Assembly: GCA_026874595.1 (NCBI GenBank)
Contig: CM049306.1
Location: 11,367,019 to 11,431,018, forward strand
Length of the DNA stretch: 64,000 nt
Direction: 5' to 3'
Source of the DNA: Sipunculus nudus
Lineage: Eukaryota > Annelida > Sipuncula > Golfingiida > Sipunculidae
Shown: piece by piece, positions 58,021-64,000 of the stretch
Layout of the letters: the number at the start of each line of letters is the position of its first letter
Numbering within the stretch: the stretch's first letter is position 1
Program-made: the position numbers and the translations under genes
Notes under the pieces: generated by a model
What the model was told of the DNA's origin: nothing
Databases searched by the model: none
Seen by the model: the letters and a program-made list of their open reading frames with translations, nothing else

Positions 58021-58879
58021 AAAAAAATCATTTCCAGAATGCAACATTTGATTAATATTTAATTATTAATAATTTATTCACATGAAATATAAATCATACA
58101 CTAGACACAAATGAGCATGTTTCGTATATAATCAAAACTGAGGGTACCTGGTGGTGGAATACGTATTTATATAAACAGTTTCTTGAGTTCATTTATGCAA
58201 TTTTTGACAGATATTCTATTCAATTTGTGACATTTTATAAATGTAATGCAGAAAGTGTGTAAACTGGGGGATCAAAACTTCATGCCACATCAGCTTGTTG
58301 TCAAACTTAAATGTTAATTTAATTAAAAAGGCAAAAGCAACAAACTATTAAATTAAAGTTTGAAGGCAGGGTACCATGGCATTGGTAAAAAGCGATTATA
58401 CACATAATATTTTTTAAATTTTGGTGGCTCTTATCAACATCTAAATTTTTATTTTTACAGTTACAGGCCATAGGCAGTTTTTAAGTTGCACAATCGAGGC
58501 GTTGATAATCAGGTCTTCAGGATTTGGTCCATGCAATACCACTTTTCCAGGTAAATATTTAAATGTTCTAGAGGACAGGCAGTGCAGCAGGATGCTAATA
58601 CAAAAAGAAACTTCAACTGTACCTTCACATCAATAATGCCTCAATTTAAAACAACTCATTAACTCTTAAAGAGACATGGATTCGCTGCTGTCAAACTTGC
58701 TCAGTTACGGAGGGCGCCATATTGCTTACAACCCAAACAACCGACAAGCACACCACACAACTGAATTAATGCTTTTACCTTTGTATTTTTGTGATCAATG
58801 GCCAAAAATATGTCTTTCTTTGATGGACGATCACTATATCAAAGTTTTTAGTTGTTGCCGTTCCAGCATTATCCACTAT

Positions 58880-59180
58880 ATTCCATGTTATATCTTATTT
58901 TACAACTTTCAGCCTCAAATTACTTGTTGTCATGGACCGTCCGATCATCTCCGGAGTACGCCGAAGCCACCTAATGCGTATAGTACGCGGATTTCTATTG
59001 GTTCTCAAAACAAATGCAAACCAATCGTAATACATGTTACAAATCGTGTTGGTAACCATGACGTCATGAAAACAACCGGGGTTCTATGGGGCAAAAGGTT
59101 CACGATATATGGAGGAATGTCATAACATCCACATCAAGATCGCTGTTTTTCTGTTGAAATTCTAATGCAGATACCTTAGG
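58880..59180. promoter_or_regulatory. Candidate bidirectional promoter of DNAH12 and IQUB
   Basis: CpG density is clearly higher here than in the AT-rich surroundings. It holds ATTGG at 58,997, CCAAT at 59,021, a full CRE TGACGTCA at 59,059-59,066 and a GGTAACC at 59,052 that could be half of an RFX X-box. It lies between two divergent genes that both need upstream UTR exons. Placement is inferred. Confidence 0.5.
59100..59179 (+). other. IQUB: Possible IQUB 5' UTR exon end (donor at 59,180)
   Basis: CTTAG followed by GTATGT at 59,180 is a strong donor just downstream of the CpG-rich region. It could pair with the acceptor at 61,183. The 5' limit is not known. Confidence 0.35.
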
Positions 59181-59749
59181 TATGTAGATAATTGATTATA
59201 GAACGCTAATTTGGATGGATCGGTTATATTCATAAACATTGCCTTTTGCGAGAAGGGTCGTTCAGTTGTGTGGTTCATATGATACTTGTACTTGCATGGT
59301 GTCTTTGAAATTGAAGTATGGCTTTCCAGTATGACTGACCATACATTGCCATTGGATCTGTCAAACTGTTTTTCACTGTGTTATTGGTTACTTAATTGTG
59401 AATTGTATAGAGTTGTGATACTAATAGATAGATATATTTTATTCACAACAACAACACATACAGATCACAATATAATGGATAAATATAAAAATACATATAT
59501 CTATCAAAGTTATATTTATAAAATCTGTAAGTGTTAAAAACTATGAAAAAGGAGCAATGTAAAGTAACCTTACATTTTGTGAGGTAAACTTATTTTCATT
59601 GTGGACCTAAAATTGTTGTGTCCAAAGTAATAATGTATATTTTAGATCTGGTTTCATTCCCTTTACTATGAACTTTACTCTTTAGTTGGATTATCATTTA
59701 TCTACATTGTATTATATGCCAGCATATAATTTATATTATAAATTGAGCC

Positions 59750-59752
<3 letters not shown>

Positions 59753-59797
<45 letters not shown>
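59753..59797. repeat. (TA)n microsatellite
   Basis: About 22 uninterrupted TA units. Confidence 0.95.
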
Positions 59798-59800
<3 letters not shown>

Positions 59801-60349
59801 ATTGTATGAAAAATCTGATCCCCTCATTTCATTTGCTATATATCAGTCATGAACAACCAACATTACAGGGAATATCTACCAGTGCCCCTGTTTCATAATG
59901 CTTCAGATTTTTCAAATTATAATGTGTATAAAGTGTCCATTAAGGGTAACTATTTCTGAAACTCAACATGAATTATGTTGCCCATGTGAAACTTTTCTGT
60001 TGCACCTACAGACAGTGCACAAAGATGGCACACAACACTGTAGACATTCAAAGCCTTGCATTACCAGTGGAAAGTTTATTTTAAAGAGAAAACTGAACTG
60101 TATGTACATCTATTCTTCAAAGAAAACAACAATAATTATTGTGAGAGATCATAAATGACAGCTCATTAAATGCATTTCTTATTTTTTTATCCTGTTATTC
60201 ATTTGGTCAGATGAGTCAGGCTGAAATAGCAGATTTTCTTTTTAACAAATCAAATGACAGCACATGATCTACACATGGACAAAGGCTGCTTCTGATTAAA
60301 CCTCCTGCCTGATCCATAGTTCTGTATGATTGTCTTACTCTATATCAGT

Positions 60350-60672
60350 GTCTAGCATAGACACACAGTGTAACATTCATACACAGTGCAGTATGGACAC
60401 ACAGTGAAGCATTGACACACTGTAGCATGGACACAGAATAATGTGGACCCACATTGTTACATAGACACACATTTTAATATGGACACACAGTGTATCATGG
60501 ACACACAGTATAACATAGCCACATAGTGTAACATTGACCCTCAATGTATCATGGACACACAGTGTAATGTGTACACACAGTATAATATGGACACACAGTA
60601 TAATATGGACACACAGTGTAACATGGACACACAGTGAAGCTTGGAAACACAGTGTAGCTTGGACACAGCAGT
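60350..60672. repeat. Short minisatellite, unit about 18-20 bp
   Basis: atggacacacagtgtaac-type units repeat about 15 times with small length changes, cleanest at 60,480-60,650. Lies about 0.5 kb before the IQUB start. Confidence 0.85.
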
Positions 60673-61183
60673 ATTTAATGATATATATATATCAGTGTTT
60701 AAGTGATGATGGACACAGAATTTTAATGCCTGAGCCTCTGATATATGAACTGAATCTGATGACTCTGATCTGTAAATGTCTTCCTCATATAATAAAATTA
60801 TGAAATTAATAAAACTGTTTCAACTGTCAGCTGTACCCAGGAGTTGTGATGCAACACAAATCTATATTTGATTGGTAGAGTGTGCTGGTGTGACACTGCT
60901 ATGCAGACAAATTTGACCAATGGGTTATAAATCATGACATTGAATTTTAAAGAATCATATTCACTGTTCATGTTTGGATGGGTCATCTGTAATGCATTAA
61001 TGTAACACTTATTTGGAAGTTTTAAATCTTGTTTTTCAATTTACAGTAAAGTTACAGGATATGAATGTTCACCTGTACAAATCATTATGTATTGTATTTA
61101 AGTATTATGCTCTACCTGCAGTTACTTTTTTAAAGAGAGCATTATTGGTTGATTAACACCTTGGGAAATGTTTATCTCAACAG

Positions 61184-61820
61184 ACAACTATGGCTGACTC
61201 TGAACAGACACCAGCAGATACTGAGGCTGTCAAAGAGCAGGTAGAAGAGACACCTCAAGAAGAACAGCCCCAAGATCAGCCAGATAACACTGAACAAGCC
61301 ACTGATAAAGAACAAGAAGAAACACAAACAGAGGCTGCTCCAGGAGGAGAACAGACTGCGAAGGAGGAGGTTGAAAGTGGAGAAAAAGCAACACAGCAGC
61401 CAACTCCAGTCCCAGAAAAAACAGGTGAAGATACAGCAGCTGAAGGTGAGCAGGAGGCTGAGACAGAGCCTGCTCCAGAATCTGCAGAAGTGACAGAAGA
61501 TGCTCAGGCTGATGCAGCACCTGAAGTTACTGTAGCAGCAGCTGAAGATGCAGCAGAAACAGCACCACAGGAGGCTGCAGCTGAGGATGTTGCTGCTGCA
61601 GGGACAGATTCAGAAGATGTGTCAAAGGATGAAGCAGCAGCACCACAGGAAGAACAAGTGACAGCACAGCAGGAGCCTCCATCCCAGCCATCTCCAGAAC
61701 CAGCTAGAGATGATGCTGCAACTGGTACTGAAGCCCCGAAAGATGGGACAACAGAACCAGAGGTTGATCCACACGCCCCATCACCAGAACCTAAAGCTGA
61801 CATGGAGGCAAATGCTACAG
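61184..61820 (+). CDS. IQUB: IQUB exon with start codon (residues 1-210)
   Basis: Acceptor ttatctcaacag, six 5' UTR bases, ATG at 61,190, donor gtaatt at 61,821, ends phase 1. Low-complexity acidic region, starting MADSEQTPAD; no folded domain. The opposite strand is also open only because of the codon bias. Confidence 0.85.
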
Positions 61821-64000
61821 GTAATTTAAAAACTTATATACGTCTCATAAAACTTATTCTTATGTCTTGTACATATTCATGTATCGTCAAAATACTTTAA
61901 AAAGCATTTAAAGCATTTAAAATATTTTTTTTTATGTCATGTCTGTGGACTATTAATAATTACATATTTTATTTTCAGTGCTTCATTATGACACAAATTT
62001 TTCCATTTATTTAAAGAATGGGTAAAAATCACTTGTTTATTATCTTCATGATAAAATAATCTAATACACAAAAATTGATTGAATTGCATGCTTTTCTTAA
62101 AAGCCCTACCCCTTGATATGGTTCCATTAGTAATCACATGAACAATAAACAAATAGCACCACATCACTTCTGATAATGAAAGGTTAAAGGCCTTCAATTT
62201 TAAACACTTCAACTGCTAATGGATACATCTAGCAGTATTGTGCTGATTGTCATGTAAATCAGGTAATTGTGCCATTACCGGTATACACAAATTATATTGT
62301 AGGTGTTGCATTTCATTCATTAAATAGTTCTCATCCACAAACTTTTTTTTATTGTAGTTCGTTTTGTATTAATGCCAAGTGGCCAAGTAGCAACACTGAG
62401 ATGTAACTTGAGCCAGACTCTGGGAGAGCTGAAAGAACATTTTGCTAGTGAACTCAAGATGCCGGCTACACTCATACTTCTCATGTTTGATGGTAAGTAA
62501 AGCAGTATTGAATTCCTCTTATATTATATTCCCAGGCCCCAGCATAAATGTCTCTTGGAATTGTTTTTTAATAGATGTCATTTTTTTACTGTGATGCTAT
62601 TATTAAGAACATCACATTACTAAAAGCACCAGTGGTAAATATTTAACCAACGTATTTATTTATTCTTCATCAGGAGCATTTTAAGTGTTTCTGAAAGGGC
62701 AGATACTTTAACATTCTGGATAATTCAGTATGTTTCTTCTTTTTGGTCATTCAGCAAGCTGGATTGGTAATAACAGTAATACCTATACTAAGGCAGTCCT
62801 TCTAAATATATTGTGAATTGAATTTATTTACTGGAATTTTATACCCACACCATCGTGGTAGCGAGTCATGCACACTTGACACTGAATAATGATAAATACA
62901 GCTGCCAAAAACCCACAGATGTCATGGGCCTTGTGAAGCATATGGTCCTTGACCTATCCTTCAAGGAGCACAGGTTATACGAGATCAGGAAGGGAAAACT
63001 TACCTGCAATGTATTCATATAATTTATCAGTCACATAGTGTTCAATTTTATAAGTTCTGCTCACAACATTATGAACAACCTTGGTAAACAATACAATCAT
63101 GCCTAGATGATACAGAACCCTACTTGCCTTAACCTGAGATAAAAGTTATGAATCAAGATCACTATGTTTGATGTATGGTGTTGTTGCCATATTGGTTAAA
63201 TCACAAGCTTGCTCTTTGAGTGCATTGTGAATATTTTGATTTACAGGAAAGAACATGGAGAACACATTAACTCTAGCTGATCTTGGCGTCAGACCTAATG
63301 GTACTGTTCAGCTGGAGATGCAGTCGGCTGACCCAGTGAACACACCAATCAAAGCCATCCGCCCTAGACAGGAGTACCACATGCCTGATGTCATCACAGT
63401 GCGGGTACAGACAGGTATGTTACAGGAGTACTTATATATAATCCCTACAGAATATGTGTAGTAATAATGAAATCTGCTGAATATTTGTTGTGGTAATTAC
63501 TTCATGAATATTTATGACAGGGATCATATCCATAGGGTACTTGTATTAGGTATAACATCCAGATTACTGGTATATCTGTTTCAGTTATGGTAAGCACACA
63601 ATATGTTAAATAGTATAGATTCCAACATGGCAGATATCTGTAATAGGCATGTTATCAAAGGAATGTCATTTGCAAAGATGATTTCTCCATGAAAATTAAA
63701 ATTTGTATTTTCATAATTATTTTTTTTTTATTTAGTAATAGGTAATTGTCAGTAAATACAAAAAACTGTAAAGGTGTACTTTACAGAGGGGTATATACAC
63801 AATATATATGTTTTTAGCTTTTTTATAAGCTATATGATAAAATTTGAAAATGCTACCTTAATCACAACAGTTTCTCATTTCAAATTTGTTATGCACATTC
63901 TTTTCAGCAGAAGGAGAGGAGGCAGACATTGTGGTGGAGATTGAGAGAGCAACAAGGAAAAAACCTTTCCTTGGAGGTTACAGACATAAAAAGACTGGTG
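61190..64000 (+). CDS. IQUB: IQ motif and ubiquitin-like domain-containing protein (5' part, truncated by window)
   Basis: IQUB is a cilium and sperm-flagellum protein linked to radial spoke 1, with a ubiquitin-like domain and calmodulin-binding IQ motifs. Seen: four exons (61,190-61,820; 62,358-62,492; 63,247-63,414; 63,908-64,000), all internal junctions phase 1, about 342 residues. Residues 1-210 are an acidic, Glu/Ala/Gln/Pro/Thr-rich disordered region. About 211-285 form the ubiquitin-like fold (VRFVLMPSGQVATLRCNLSQ; MFDGKNMENTLTLADLGV). Then ITVRVQTAEGEEADIVVEIE and KKPFLGGYRHKKTG, a motif I recognise from IQUB. IQ motifs lie beyond the window. Start: first ATG after acceptor atctcaacag, context acaactATGG. 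Divergent from DNAH12. Confidence 0.9.
62358..62492 (+). CDS. IQUB: IQUB exon, first half of ubiquitin-like domain (residues 211-255)
   Basis: Acceptor tttattgtag, donor gtaagt, 135 nt, phase 1 to 1. Encodes strands b1-b2 and the helix of the fold, QTLGELKEHFASELKM. Confidence 0.93.
63247..63414 (+). CDS. IQUB: IQUB exon, second half of ubiquitin-like domain (residues 256-311)
   Basis: Acceptor gatttacag, donor gtatgt, 168 nt, phase 1 to 1. Encodes NTLTLADLGVRPNGTVQLEM and RPRQEYHMPDVITVRVQT. Confidence 0.93.
63908..64000 (+). CDS. IQUB: IQUB exon (residues 312-342), runs off window, tandem NAGNAG acceptor
   Basis: Acceptor is ttttcagcag: splicing at 63,907 or 63,910 would include or drop one Ala while keeping frame. 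Encodes EGEEADIVVEIERATRKKPF and LGGYRHKKTG. The exon is open to the window end. Confidence 0.9.

Larger units (their letters stand above)
56857..61183. other. Intergenic / 5' non-coding region between divergent DNAH12 and IQUB
   Basis: 4.3 kb between the two start codons. Both first coding exons begin at splice acceptors, so 5' UTR exons of both genes should lie in here. It also holds a Pearl/Helentron-like element, a (TA)n tract at 59,753-59,797 and a short minisatellite. Confidence 0.75.
61821..63907 (+). other. IQUB introns in the window
   Basis: Three introns (61,821-62,357; 62,493-63,246; 63,415-63,907), AT-rich, without recognisable genes or repeats. Confidence 0.8.

Noticed and set aside
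58676-59125. 149-codon plus-strand open frame near the promoter
   Set aside because: Overlaps the CpG-rich region between the divergent genes, no recognisable domain; more likely promoter/UTR sequence with few chance stops.
61504-61803. 99-codon minus-strand open frame
   Set aside because: Antisense shadow of the IQUB acidic low-complexity exon; its Ser/Ala-rich product follows from the complement of Ala/Glu codons.

Overview
This is a window of AT-rich, intron-rich animal nuclear DNA. Two protein genes can be read, and they are arranged head to head. Spliceosomal GT/AG introns, abundant short dispersed and tandem repeats (including a Pearl/Helentron-like tandem-core element and several small repeat families) and the protein sequences all point to a lophotrochozoan invertebrate, most likely a bivalve mollusc. 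The phylum is an inference from repeat style and protein similarity; no marker here fixes the species.

Minus strand, 56,856 down to the left edge: a single large gene for an axonemal inner-arm dynein heavy chain, best matched to DNAH12. I could place 50 consecutive coding exon positions (52 exons counting the alternatives) with GT/AG borders and a reading phase that carries through every junction. They give about 3,021 residues: a disordered N-terminus, tail, linker, AAA1 to AAA4, the stalk with its microtubule-binding domain, and the start of AAA5. The C-terminal part (rest of AAA5, AAA6, C-terminal domain) lies beyond position 1.

The most notable feature is at exon position 22 (24,513-28,262). 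The exon coding for the linker/AAA1 junction is present three times in tandem. All three copies are open, divergent in sequence, and share the same splice phases. Each length is 1 modulo 3, so only one copy can be used per transcript without a frameshift. This is a textbook arrangement for mutually exclusive splicing, placed just before the main ATPase site of the motor.

Plus strand, 61,190 to the right edge: the 5' part of IQUB (IQ motif and ubiquitin-like domain protein; radial-spoke-associated in cilia and sperm flagella), four coding exons to about residue 342. A CpG-rich, CCAAT- and CRE-containing stretch at about 58,880-59,180 between the two genes is the likely shared, divergent promoter. 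Both products are axonemal, so shared regulation makes sense.

Introns and the intergenic part hold: a 10-unit 78-bp minisatellite (642-1,425); two copies of a TIR-bearing element (16.2 and 50.7 kb); a nuclear-receptor-motif-rich repeat (29.5-30.4 kb); a tandem array derived from the end of dynein exon 18 (35.8-36.3 kb); a 338-bp tandem repeat (41.5-42.7 kb); a tRNA-derived SINE candidate (52.0-52.3 kb); a Pearl/Helentron-like element (57.0-58.0 kb); and a short minisatellite (60.35-60.67 kb). No CRISPR array, rRNA or intact tRNA was seen.
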